Below, in pieces: positions 8,740 to 17,459 of a stretch of 64,000 nt of DNA (positions are counted from its first letter, which is position 1; each line of letters starts with the position of its first letter). Source of the DNA: a virus. The notes below the pieces were generated by a model that made no database searches, was not told the DNA's origin, and worked only from the letters and a program-made list of their open reading frames with translations. The translations under genes and the position numbers were made by a program. The stretch spans positions 1-64,000 of IMG/VR virus record IMGVR_UViG_3300025000_000075, one strand, 5' to 3'.

Positions 8740-8976
8740 TTACCTCTTTCTCCCATCTTCATATATTAAAGCATCAAATAATTTTGTAGCAATTTCTTTA
8801 TTAATCTTTTTTAAGAATCGATAGCTAATATAAATGCCTTCTTGTTTACCTCTTTCATAAGAAAGACTTAATCCTCCAGAAATACCTGCAGGACTTATAG
8901 CTTTAACTTTCTGGCCTCTAAAGGTCTTTGCTATAAAATTGCTTCTTATGTCTGCTATATTATCTTTTCTTGACAT
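8740..8976 (-). CDS. hypothetical protein, 78 aa
   Basis: Start MSRKDNIAD is chosen because GGAG is 6 bases upstream; a longer start would run into the polymerase gene. Basic protein with no recognised family, immediately downstream of the polymerase. Confidence 0.62.
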   Translation of the reverse strand: MSRKDNIADIRSNFIAKTFRGQKVKAISPAGISGGLSLSYERGKQEGIYISYRFLKKINKEIATKLFDALIYEDGRKR

Positions 8977-8977
8977 T

Positions 8978-11974
8978 TTATTCTCCAAATCTATTTTTGA
9001 ATATTTCAAGCTCAGATTCTAACTTAACTTTAATTCTATCAAGTGGTAACCATTTTGTATCTTTCACTACCATTAAATTAGGTATAATTGGTTTAAGCAT
9101 ATCAATCTCATTAACATGTAAGTATCCATCTGCTTCATCATGGACAGTGAACAGACAACAGGATTTTAATTGATTATCCTTGAAATATTCTCTAATTCTC
9201 ATGAAGCCACATTGAGCAATATCACTTGCTGCTCCTTGAATGATGCTGTTAATACCCTGTCTAAAAGCTTCTTCCCAAGCAGCATTATTTGTGGAATTAA
9301 CTTCTGGTAATCGTCTAATCCTACCTAATTTTGAAATTAAGAACCCTGTGGACAGTGCAAAATCTCTAACTTCAGATTGAAATTCAGCTGTTCTATGGTA
9401 CCGGCTCCAGAACCACTTTGAATGGTCTGCTGCTAATGTTAAATCGACTTTCTCTTCACCTCTTTCAAGTTTTTCATTAATTGAAGAAACTTTTTTATCA
9501 TCAGAACCACCATATAGACCACCAAAATTACAAAGTTTAGTAAGTTTTCTATATCTTTTCATTTGAGGATCTTTAGAATCATATTCAAGATTTTGTCCAT
9601 GATAAAATAAATCAAGAGCTGCCATCCAGTGAATGTCTCTTCCAGCTTCAATATCATCTAACATATTAAAGTCTTGTGCGTGATCTGCCATTAATCTTAA
9701 TTCTGCTTGTGAAAGATCTGCTGAGAAAAATTTATATTCATCAGATGGTGGGGCAAATATACCTCTAATATTTGATTTAGGCGTTTTCTTGGGTAAATTT
9801 TGTACATTTGGGGTTGAACTTAATCTTCCAGATGTAGTGCCAACTACTTTCATTGAGAAATGTAATCTATTAGTCGATTCATCTAGTCTTGATAATAATT
9901 TTTTACCTTCAAGATAAGTATTTATCATTTTTGCTTTTTTCTTATACTCAAGAATATCTTCTAATAAAGTTGCTCTTAATTGATATTCTTCTTTATCTTC
10001 TGGTGATGAACTGATTGATTCAACTTTGTTATATGAGAATTCTAATAATTGTTTTAATGTATCTTGATCTGTTGAAGCATCATCACTGTCAATGACTTTG
10101 TTATATTTTCCTTTTGATTTTTTATAAAGACCTTTATCTATTGCAGCATTAGTTGGTTTTACAGGTTCAAAATCTAACTTCTCAAATAAAACTATCTTTA
10201 ATTGGTTAGAAGAATTTATATTAAATAACTTACCGGATTCATCAAGAGGTTCTGGAATAATAGGTTTTACTTGCTTAAAAATATTCTCTTCCAATTCTTC
10301 CATTCTATCTTTATATTCTTCAGCAGTTCTTGTAGCATATTCTCTATCAAAGTATACTCCTTCAATTTCAGCATCCATATAATGTTTTTGAAGAGGCATG
10401 TAAAAATCAAATAAGTATTGTTTTAATAATGCTGCTCCATGATATTTCTTTTCAAGTTTATCAATCTCTTCCATGCCTTCATTAAATATTCGTAATGTAG
10501 CATCAGCATCTTTTGCACCATAAATACCTAACTTATTTAATCCAATATCAGAATAGTTTTCAACTTCTTTCTTTTCTTCAGTAAGATTACTGTAGACTTC
10601 ATTTTTGTATCCGGCTAAATCTGGATATCTTGCTGATAGAAAATCAAGCGATTTTTCTTTGTTTTCATTGATTATATATGTCATAATCATTGTATCACAA
10701 TAGAAATTCTTTATTACTATTCCAAATTGAACTTGTAAGAAAGTAGCATCAAATTTACCATTATGCAATACTTTTTTGATCTTTTCATCTTCAAGTAAAT
10801 CTTTCAAAAGTGAGATTACTTCATCGATGTCATCACCAAAAATGAAGTAGAATTGTTCATCTTCAAGGTATGCTAATTCCGGATCATGATCTACATATTC
10901 TTTTAAGATCTTGCCTTTAACATAGAGAGGTACATAAAAACCTTCTCCATGCTTATTTGAGAATGAAATACCAATTATGAAATCTTTATGAGAACCATAT
11001 TCTCTTTCCTTATAACCTTTTCTTTTTTTATCTTTTATAGTTATAAATTCTTTATAATTAAAACCAGATGTTTCAATATCAGTTGATAGTAATTCGCTTT
11101 GCTTCATACTTAACATTAGAGACTTAAAATCATTAATATTATCAATAATTTTATATGTACCTTTTGGAATGTCAGGAGTAAATCCAATTAGCCTATTCTC
11201 CATTGAATCCATAAAAAGCTGAATTTTTAACTCATCATAAAATTTAGTACCAGGATTAAAAAATGAAGGGTGGTAAGTTATATAGAAAGATAAATTAAGT
11301 TCTGGTAAGAAGTTATAATCTTTTGATTCAAACTTTGTATTAAGATGACCATCCACTTTTAGTTTCTTTTTTGTCACTTGTTCAATAGCATTATTACCAC
11401 ATAGAATTAATATTGGAGGTTCTGCTCCAAGATTTGCATTTAGTTCTGTTATATGCATTATGAAATTTTCTAAATAAGGTCTACAATGATTTGAAGCATC
11501 TTTATTGAATTTACTCGATTCACCTCTACATAAATGTATAGAGGTAATTGCATAATTAGTCATCTCAAGGTCATTTAATGCTTGAATAAAATTTTGACCA
11601 TCATTCCCTTTAGTGAGCATTAAAGCTTTTCCGACGTGTTGAACTAATGCTCCTTTATCAGTGATAAAAATAAACTCAATTGGAGAATCAACAGCATTAA
11701 GATTAAACCAAGAACCATATGAAGGAGAAAACTTATGGTATTTTGCATCTTTATAGAATGGACAGCCATCACAAACTGAAGGTTCTTCATCAAAATGAAA
11801 TTCTGTGGGTTCAAATCCTAGTAAACTAAGGTATGATTCTTGAGCTTTTTCATTGATCTTTGCTTTATCTCTTCTAGATTGTTTTTCTTTTTCATAAGAT
11901 TTATACTTATATTCTTTAAATGTTGATTTAAGTAAGTGAGGTAAATCATAGTAAAATTGTTGTGGAGTTCTCAT
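8978..11974 (-). CDS. DNA polymerase I (family A) with N-terminal UDG-like Fe-S domain
   Basis: A 998-aa fusion. Residues about 60-255 resemble family 4/5 uracil-DNA glycosylases: CDGCPF (C68, C71), IHLCRGESSKFN (C149), NHCRPYL (C164), ILILCGNNAIEQV and ITYHPSFF. This is the four-Cys [4Fe-4S] pattern, but the catalytic GEAPG motif is not conserved (ITDKGALVQ). Next comes a DnaQ-like 3'-5' exonuclease (LLSTDIETSG, LHNGKFDATF) and a PolA domain with motif A (FSADLSQAELRLMADH), motif B (KLCNFGGLYGG) and motif C (TVHDEADGY). It should be the replicative polymerase. The ATG at 11974 follows AAGG. Its own TATATTTG box lies upstream. Confidence 0.92.
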   Translation of the reverse strand: MRTPQQFYYDLPHLLKSTFKEYKYKSYEKEKQSRRDKAKINEKAQESYLSLLGFEPTEFHFDEEPSVCDGCPFYKDAKYHKFSPSYGSWFNLNAVDSPIEFIFITDKGALVQHVGKALMLTKGNDGQNFIQALNDLEMTNYAITSIHLCRGESSKFNKDASNHCRPYLENFIMHITELNANLGAEPPILILCGNNAIEQVTKKKLKVDGHLNTKFESKDYNFLPELNLSFYITYHPSFFNPGTKFYDELKIQLFMDSMENRLIGFTPDIPKGTYKIIDNINDFKSLMLSMKQSELLSTDIETSGFNYKEFITIKDKKRKGYKEREYGSHKDFIIGISFSNKHGEGFYVPLYVKGKILKEYVDHDPELAYLEDEQFYFIFGDDIDEVISLLKDLLEDEKIKKVLHNGKFDATFLQVQFGIVIKNFYCDTMIMTYIINENKEKSLDFLSARYPDLAGYKNEVYSNLTEEKKEVENYSDIGLNKLGIYGAKDADATLRIFNEGMEEIDKLEKKYHGAALLKQYLFDFYMPLQKHYMDAEIEGVYFDREYATRTAEEYKDRMEELEENIFKQVKPIIPEPLDESGKLFNINSSNQLKIVLFEKLDFEPVKPTNAAIDKGLYKKSKGKYNKVIDSDDASTDQDTLKQLLEFSYNKVESISSSPEDKEEYQLRATLLEDILEYKKKAKMINTYLEGKKLLSRLDESTNRLHFSMKVVGTTSGRLSSTPNVQNLPKKTPKSNIRGIFAPPSDEYKFFSADLSQAELRLMADHAQDFNMLDDIEAGRDIHWMAALDLFYHGQNLEYDSKDPQMKRYRKLTKLCNFGGLYGGSDDKKVSSINEKLERGEEKVDLTLAADHSKWFWSRYHRTAEFQSEVRDFALSTGFLISKLGRIRRLPEVNSTNNAAWEEAFRQGINSIIQGAASDIAQCGFMRIREYFKDNQLKSCCLFTVHDEADGYLHVNEIDMLKPIIPNLMVVKDTKWLPLDRIKVKLESELEIFKNRFGE

Positions 11975-12012
11975 ATTAATCCTTGAATAGAACAATTATT
12001 TTATTAACTTAA

Positions 12013-12020
12013 CAAATATA
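12013..12020 (-). promoter_or_regulatory. TATATTTG promoter box (leftward)
   Basis: TATATTTG leftward, 39 bases before the polymerase ATG, the same distance as for the DUF932 gene. It lies just inside the gap after the DUF2786 gene. Confidence 0.72.
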
Positions 12021-12025
12021 AATCA

Positions 12026-12796
12026 TCAGTTAATCATTTTTGAGTTTTGACTATTTGTATGCAATCCTTTATTAAGCTGTATAGCTTTCCCAGCTTCAAA
12101 TCCATGTTTTAATCCATTATTTGAAGATGAAGTTTGCATCTTTTTTTCTTTTTGGTCTTTTAATTGGGCATTAATTACTGCATCAATTTCAATATCTTCT
12201 CTCTTAATTAAAGAAGTCATTATATTTGATTCTGCCATCATTCTATTCTTTTCGTCTGTAAGTTTTTTATTAATCCCCATCACAGCTCCTTGAAGAAAAG
12301 ATCTTATATAAGTATTTTTAGTATCACTAGTATTTGATAATGAATGAGTATTCCAAGAGGTTTTTGCTAGCTCTAATAATACAACTTCAAGATAACCAAT
12401 TAAGTATTTAACTATTTCAATATTCACTCTTTTACCAAAAATCATTACTCCAAAAATAAAATTCTTTCTAGTGGAAAATACTACTTTACATAAATTATGT
12501 TTACTAATGATCATATATAGAAGTTGAACCCAATTACCTTCATTTTTACGTTTATTTTTAAATATTCCATCTTCAAATACAATACCTGGTAAAGCTGTTT
12601 CATCATATTCAATCTTTGATTTCTCTGAAAATTTAATTTCAGAAAGCTCTAAGTTATATTTAAGAAGAATTTCATTAATTCTGGCTGCAGCATTCTCTGC
12701 TTCATGAATTGAGCCTATTTTTTCTGCACCTTCTTTTAGATTCATTAATTTTTTTAATACATCGTAAATCTTTTTTGGTATTTGATCTTCAGACAT
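12026..12796 (-). CDS. DUF2786-domain protein
   Basis: The 256-aa protein begins with a DUF2786 helix pair (IYDVLKKLMNLKEGA followed by HEAENAAARINEILLKYNL). A C-terminal region follows with YIRSFLQGAVMGINKKL and HGFEAGKAIQLNKGL, matching the DUF7168-like module often fused to DUF2786 in phages and mobile elements. Biochemical role unknown. It is upstream of the polymerase in the replication operon. Confidence 0.72.
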   Translation of the reverse strand: MSEDQIPKKIYDVLKKLMNLKEGAEKIGSIHEAENAAARINEILLKYNLELSEIKFSEKSKIEYDETALPGIVFEDGIFKNKRKNEGNWVQLLYMIISKHNLCKVVFSTRKNFIFGVMIFGKRVNIEIVKYLIGYLEVVLLELAKTSWNTHSLSNTSDTKNTYIRSFLQGAVMGINKKLTDEKNRMMAESNIMTSLIKREDIEIDAVINAQLKDQKEKKMQTSSSNNGLKHGFEAGKAIQLNKGLHTNSQNSKMIN

Positions 12797-12828
12797 CTTT
12801 ATTTACCTTAGGCTGATTTAACCATTCA

Positions 12829-13068
12829 TTAACTGTCATTTTTAAACTCTTCTATTATTTCAATGTATAGATTTTTAAACTTACAACAAGGAATTTTCGA
12901 CAAATCAATAGTAGCAGACTTAACTACATGTTTTTGATTTTCAAAATTAATATAATAAATATAACTTATCTCTCCTAACTCATCAATTTTAGTTTCTTTT
13001 TCAAGAAAAGAATTTATTACTGTGATAGGTTTTTTATTCTTTATAACTACTACAAGATACCTTTTCAC
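12829..13068 (-). CDS. hypothetical protein, 79 aa
   Basis: Small beta-rich sequence (MKRYLVVVIKNKKPITVI) followed by a helical C-terminus. ATGA overlap with the dCMP deaminase gene upstream. No family recognised. Confidence 0.6.
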   Translation of the reverse strand: MKRYLVVVIKNKKPITVINSFLEKETKIDELGEISYIYYINFENQKHVVKSATIDLSKIPCCKFKNLYIEIIEEFKNDS

Positions 13069-13523
13069 CTAGAACTACCTAATAAAAGATTAGTTATTGG
13101 GATAATTTGTTGCATAATAAAATTAGGATGAGCTTGAGAGATTTCATCAAGTACTCTGTTTCTTTCAGCAGATTGATATTCCTTAATATAATATATTTCT
13201 GTTACATTTGCAGTTACAAGTAATTTTAGACAATCTAAACAAGGTTGATGTGTTATATATGCTTTTAGTTGAGGATATCTTCTTGTTAGGTTAGCAACTG
13301 CTGCTACTTCAGCATGAGGACATCTTTTACAATGCCCATCAACCATTAAACAGCCTACATCTATACAATGAGCTGTGCCTTTTACTGATGAATTATATCC
13401 CACAGAAGCAATTCTATTATCATTTACTAAAACACAACCAACTTGTAATCTATTACAAGTTCCTCTTAATGCTGTTAATTGTGCAATAGCCATAAAATAA
13501 TCCTGTCTTGTGATTCTACTCAT
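13065..13523 (-). CDS. dcd-like: deoxycytidylate (dCMP) deaminase
   Basis: 152 aa with the zinc-dependent cytidine/dCMP deaminase motifs: HAEVAA (catalytic His/Glu) and PCLDC (zinc cysteines). A second Cys/His cluster before HAE (HCIDVGCLMVDGHCKRC) is as in T4-type dCMP deaminases. The reaction is dCMP to dUMP, feeding thymidylate synthesis by the ThyX encoded at 43114-44019. The gene overlaps primase by 4 bases. dCMP drawn off here competes with any dCMP-modifying enzyme. Confidence 0.9.
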   Translation of the reverse strand: MSRITRQDYFMAIAQLTALRGTCNRLQVGCVLVNDNRIASVGYNSSVKGTAHCIDVGCLMVDGHCKRCPHAEVAAVANLTRRYPQLKAYITHQPCLDCLKLLVTANVTEIYYIKEYQSAERNRVLDEISQAHPNFIMQQIIPITNLLLGSSR

Positions 13524-14911
13524 TTTGAGTTCCTCATTGTGTTAAATAGTTTTTCTGGATCTTTGACTTTAGTATAAAAATTATTACCATCTATTATATT
13601 TTCTAATAAATCCATATTATTTTTTTCTTTATCAATTTCTACTCTTTCTTCATCAGTTAATAAAACTTCAAGTTTTGGGTGTGATTCAATAAGCATTAAC
13701 ATGTGGGAGAATTTTGTCAGATTTTTCATATTGTAGTTTTTGACAATTGACGTAGTCCTGTTTTTCCTTACCATATCCAAATTAATCTTAAAGCCATCAA
13801 TAATATCAACTGGAATTTTTTCAATATTATCTGCTTTCTCAACACAATCTAGTATATCTGATTTAATAAATACTTCTTTCAAGAAGATTACTTTATCAAT
13901 ACTATCTAATGTTTCTATTTTATTTTTTGACTTTTTTAGATAATCATCAGGATCTAATCCATCTGGAAGTATTAATATATCAAAATCTAAACCTGCCATA
14001 ATACATGACTTAGCAGAAAACATACAAGCTGTAAAACCTCCCTCATCTCCATCAAATAAAAATGTTACTTTATTAGTATATCTCCTTATAAGTCTTGCTT
14101 GTTCAATAGTTAATGCAGAACCAAAGATAGAAACCGTATTAAAATAATGTCTTTGATGCATTCTTATTTTCCCAAGAAAGCCCTCTACTAAATAGCAGTT
14201 TCCCATCTCAATAATAGATTTTCTTGCTTGAGGTAAACCAAATACCATTTCTCTCCTATTGAAGAAACGATTATTTTTAATATTTTTATATTTATCTTCA
14301 CTGTCAATTAAAGTTCTGCCAGAAAATCCAATGGTACCAATGTTCGACGTAATAGGAATCATAATCCTGTTTGAAAATCTAGAAGGATTTATCTCGTTTA
14401 CTGTTCCTGCATATTTTGAATCAATGAAGTTTAAATCTATCAACTGTTGTTTAAAATCTGGAAAAGCATTATAAAGAGCATAAAGATTTTCATTTGCATA
14501 GCCGAGTTTAAATTCAATAGCCATCTCATCGGGAATTTCTCTATCATCTAAAAACTTAATACCTCTTGGTAGATTGATCTGCTCGTGGTAATATTCAGTG
14601 ATTTGATTAAGTAAATCTAGATCTCCAAGTTCAACTTCAATACCTGCAAGTTTTGCTACTCTTTTTATACTTTCTTGAAAATTAATTTTATCAATGTATT
14701 CTACAAACTTAAATACATCGCCACCTTTTTTACACCCAAAGCAATAAAAAAGTTGTTTAACACCATTTACACTAAAAGAGGGATTTTGATCTCCCTCATG
14801 GAATGGGCATTGTGCCCTCATGTCAGAATAGTTTGAGTCACGCTCAATCTTTATATATTGAGATATGATATCTTCAATCTTTACTTTATCTTTTAATTCT
14901 TTCGTGTTCAA
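13520..14911 (-). CDS. dnaG-like: DnaG-type primase
   Basis: 463 aa. A CHC2 zinc finger is at the N-terminus (CPFHEGDQNPSF then FYCFGCKKGGD). A Toprim core follows: YLVEGFLGKIRMHQ with the catalytic Glu, then FLFDGDEGGFTA. The usual EGYMDVI box is changed to EGFLGKI, losing the Asp after the glycine motif, which is worth noting for activity. It would lay RNA primers for the lagging strand beside the DnaB-type helicase encoded at 31469-32818. A helicase-interaction domain is not obvious in the C-terminus. Confidence 0.88.
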   Translation of the reverse strand: MNTKELKDKVKIEDIISQYIKIERDSNYSDMRAQCPFHEGDQNPSFSVNGVKQLFYCFGCKKGGDVFKFVEYIDKINFQESIKRVAKLAGIEVELGDLDLLNQITEYYHEQINLPRGIKFLDDREIPDEMAIEFKLGYANENLYALYNAFPDFKQQLIDLNFIDSKYAGTVNEINPSRFSNRIMIPITSNIGTIGFSGRTLIDSEDKYKNIKNNRFFNRREMVFGLPQARKSIIEMGNCYLVEGFLGKIRMHQRHYFNTVSIFGSALTIEQARLIRRYTNKVTFLFDGDEGGFTACMFSAKSCIMAGLDFDILILPDGLDPDDYLKKSKNKIETLDSIDKVIFLKEVFIKSDILDCVEKADNIEKIPVDIIDGFKINLDMVRKNRTTSIVKNYNMKNLTKFSHMLMLIESHPKLEVLLTDEERVEIDKEKNNMDLLENIIDGNNFYTKVKDPEKLFNTMRNSK

Positions 14912-15167
14912 TTCTTATACTAATTTTAATAGGAAACCATTTAATAAAATTATAATAGAGTATTTTTAATTGAATAAATATAATTCTACGTTTATTTTTC
15001 TCTTCTTTCATAAGCATTTCTAATATACCTACGTATCCTATTCCCTCTAATTGATGTTGACCATAGCCTAGAAGTGCTAATTTTAGTTTGACTTTGTTTA
15101 CTTTTAAACAAGTTTTCTCATCTTCAATCATACCTAAATATGTATTAACTACTCTGTTTGATTCCAT
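14886..15167 (-). CDS. hypothetical protein, 93 aa
   Basis: Start MESNRVVNTY overlaps the preceding gene by 23 bases; its end overlaps primase by 26. Helical, basic C-terminus with a hydrophobic stretch (FIQLKILYYNFIKWF). No family recognised. Confidence 0.55.
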   Translation of the reverse strand: MESNRVVNTYLGMIEDEKTCLKVNKVKLKLALLGYGQHQLEGIGYVGILEMLMKEEKNKRRIIFIQLKILYYNFIKWFPIKISIRIEHERIKR

Positions 15168-15339
15168 TTTTCTTAGCCTTAAATAATAAATATTTATTAA
15201 ATTTTCTTTTAACCTTCCAAGCAAAATATATTGCTGTTATGTTTTGAAAATAATGTAACCCTATAAATGATGCAAATGGAGAAGATGCTATCTCATATAA
15301 TAAAAATTCAGAAACTTGCTCTTTTTGTTCTTGTGTCAT
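15145..15339 (-). CDS. small membrane-associated protein, 64 aa
   Basis: One hydrophobic stretch (SSPFASFIGLHYFQNITAIY) followed by a strongly basic tail (KVKRKFNKY). ATGA overlap with the glycosyltransferase gene upstream. No family recognised. Confidence 0.55.
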   Translation of the reverse strand: MTQEQKEQVSEFLLYEIASSPFASFIGLHYFQNITAIYFAWKVKRKFNKYLLFKAKKNGIKQSS

Positions 15340-17459
15340 AATTTATCTCCCAATTCTAAGAATCTTTTTGCAACATTAATCCAAGATAAGTTCTTAGACT
15401 GTTCTAATCCTTTTTGATGATAATCATACCAGTCAATATCATTGGTTAATAAATGTTTAACAGCATTTATAAAATTTTCTCTATGGTCTTTATTTTTTAT
15501 CCAACCATCAACAATAATACCGGCATTTCCAACTCTTTCTCTCAAACAACCCCAATCTGAAGCAACTGCTGGAGTTCCTGCTGCTTGAGCTTCAATGGCT
15601 GTAATACAAAATGTTTCTAACCATGTGCAAGGATATAACCATAATTTACTAGACATATATTCTTTTGCAAGATCTTTCTGATTATGATATCCTCTATAAA
15701 TTAATCCAGGTGTTTCTTTCCAATAATTTGGATGTTTTCTAATATTATCTGGATAGTATCCAAAAACATGTAATTCTAATCTATTATCCCATTTTTTTAG
15801 TTCTTCAAAAATGGGTATCAACTCAGTCATGCCTCTATCTGGATTACTTGAATATATTAATTTTGTAGGTATTCTTTCTACTTTTTGGTTAAATCTTGAT
15901 AAATCTAAACCATTAGCAAAAATCTCCATTTTACTAGTAGGTATAAATGGATATGCAGCCGTAAAGAATCTATAATGATATCTTGATAACACTAAAAATT
16001 TATCAAAATAGTTTATATTAATAGGATTAATCCTGTTATAATAGTTTAAATCATGAGCCCAAAAATAAACTTTAGTCTTTGGATTCACAAATCTAAATTC
16101 TGGTAATCTTGACACTATTAAAGTATGTATTTCATTTATCTTTTCAAAAGCATCAAATTTCTCTATAGGTTCCCAAGCTACACCATCAATGATTTTTGGA
16201 TTACCACAATTATTAAAAACATAAACTAAGTGACCTAATTTAGCAAGTTCTTTTGAAAGTTGTATTACTGCAATTTCAGATCCGCCAATTCCTTTCTCAG
16301 TGTTATCTGCGTCCCAAGTATGCCCAGCATCAGGTTTTACATAGAAAACTATTAACTGTTGTTTTCTTTTTACAACTTCATAAGTGTCTCTTTGAGCAGT
16401 TAAATATTCATACCTTGACCTAACATCATCATAAACTTCTAGATTAACTAATGGTTTAAAAAACTCAGATCCTTCTGAGAATCGACCAGTCTGATCATAA
16501 CAACTACTTAAATATGCATATGCTTGATGTATTCCTGCATAAGCAGCTATTTTAAGATATGGAATAGCTTCTGCATATTTAATTTCATTAAAAAGCTTAA
16601 TTCCGTTATTAAAATTAATAATTCCCCAATCTACCATTTGTCCTTGTAGTTTTTTTGATTTTAATTCAATGACTGCTTTTAAAGGTGTTTTATTTTCTGG
16701 TACAGGCATTGAATATCTTTCAATCAAAGTAGCACTTAATAGTTCTGCATTACCTTCATTAAATCTAATAGTATCAGTAGAATTGGTATATTTGTCAAGT
16801 ATTGATAAATTACCAAACCTTTCAATCAAGAAATTGGTAAAATCATTAATGGGTATCGCTTTATCCGTTGATTTTCCAACCAAATGATTGATTTCCATAG
16901 TAGAATCTACTAATATTAAGAAATTTTCTCGTTCAGCAAATAATGCAAAATCTAAATCTAATCCGCCATGAAAGTAATTTAATTTTTTCCCTTTTAAACC
17001 TTTTAAGAAAGCTTTTACAAATGAATTTGACAAAACTGCAGATTGCAAATCAGAATATCTAGTGAGAAATATACCCTTTTGTGTAATTCTCTGGGGAGAT
17101 ATAAATCCATTAAGAGTGTCATTAACCTTTGTTGTGACTATACCAATATTATCAGCATGATTAATCAAATTTAAGAATTTATCTAAGTAATTATATTGTA
17201 AATCCAAAACACAATCACTATTTAAAAGCCAATATCCAGCATAATCTTCTTTACAGCTTAACCATTTTAATACAGTTTGATCGAATCCAAGATTACGGGT
17301 GCTAAGTTCAGTAGCTTCTGTCATCTTATTTGAAGAACTATTATCCCAAATAGTTAAATCAAACTTTGATTCATCAAATGTCTTAATTTGATTCATTAAG
17401 TTTTTTGTTAATTCTGGGGTTTCATAATTAATTACTAAAATTGCAATCTTATTTTTCAT
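15336..17459 (-). CDS. bifunctional glycosyltransferase: GT2 domain plus GT4/GT-B domain
   Basis: 707 aa. Residues about 1-210 form a GT-A (family 2-like) domain: KIAILVINYETPELT, LTIWDNSS, LLNSDC (in place of DxD) and a HGG segment. A Sel1/TPR-like linker follows (AIPYLKIAAYAGIHQAYAYL). The C-terminal half is a GT-B family 4-like transferase: GIGGSEIAV sugar-nucleotide loop, LIYSSNPDRGM and TWLETFCITAIEAQAAGTP with the family EX7E-type motif. It could glycosylate modified DNA bases, virion proteins or host surface glycans. The adjacent methyltransferase genes favour DNA modification, but this is inference. Confidence 0.82.
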   Translation of the reverse strand: MKNKIAILVINYETPELTKNLMNQIKTFDESKFDLTIWDNSSSNKMTEATELSTRNLGFDQTVLKWLSCKEDYAGYWLLNSDCVLDLQYNYLDKFLNLINHADNIGIVTTKVNDTLNGFISPQRITQKGIFLTRYSDLQSAVLSNSFVKAFLKGLKGKKLNYFHGGLDLDFALFAERENFLILVDSTMEINHLVGKSTDKAIPINDFTNFLIERFGNLSILDKYTNSTDTIRFNEGNAELLSATLIERYSMPVPENKTPLKAVIELKSKKLQGQMVDWGIINFNNGIKLFNEIKYAEAIPYLKIAAYAGIHQAYAYLSSCYDQTGRFSEGSEFFKPLVNLEVYDDVRSRYEYLTAQRDTYEVVKRKQQLIVFYVKPDAGHTWDADNTEKGIGGSEIAVIQLSKELAKLGHLVYVFNNCGNPKIIDGVAWEPIEKFDAFEKINEIHTLIVSRLPEFRFVNPKTKVYFWAHDLNYYNRINPININYFDKFLVLSRYHYRFFTAAYPFIPTSKMEIFANGLDLSRFNQKVERIPTKLIYSSNPDRGMTELIPIFEELKKWDNRLELHVFGYYPDNIRKHPNYWKETPGLIYRGYHNQKDLAKEYMSSKLWLYPCTWLETFCITAIEAQAAGTPAVASDWGCLRERVGNAGIIVDGWIKNKDHRENFINAVKHLLTNDIDWYDYHQKGLEQSKNLSWINVAKRFLELGDKL

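Noticed and set aside
11974-11995. TTG start seven codons upstream of the polymerase ATG
   Set aside because: AAGG is positioned for the ATG at 11974; the TTG has no ribosome site.
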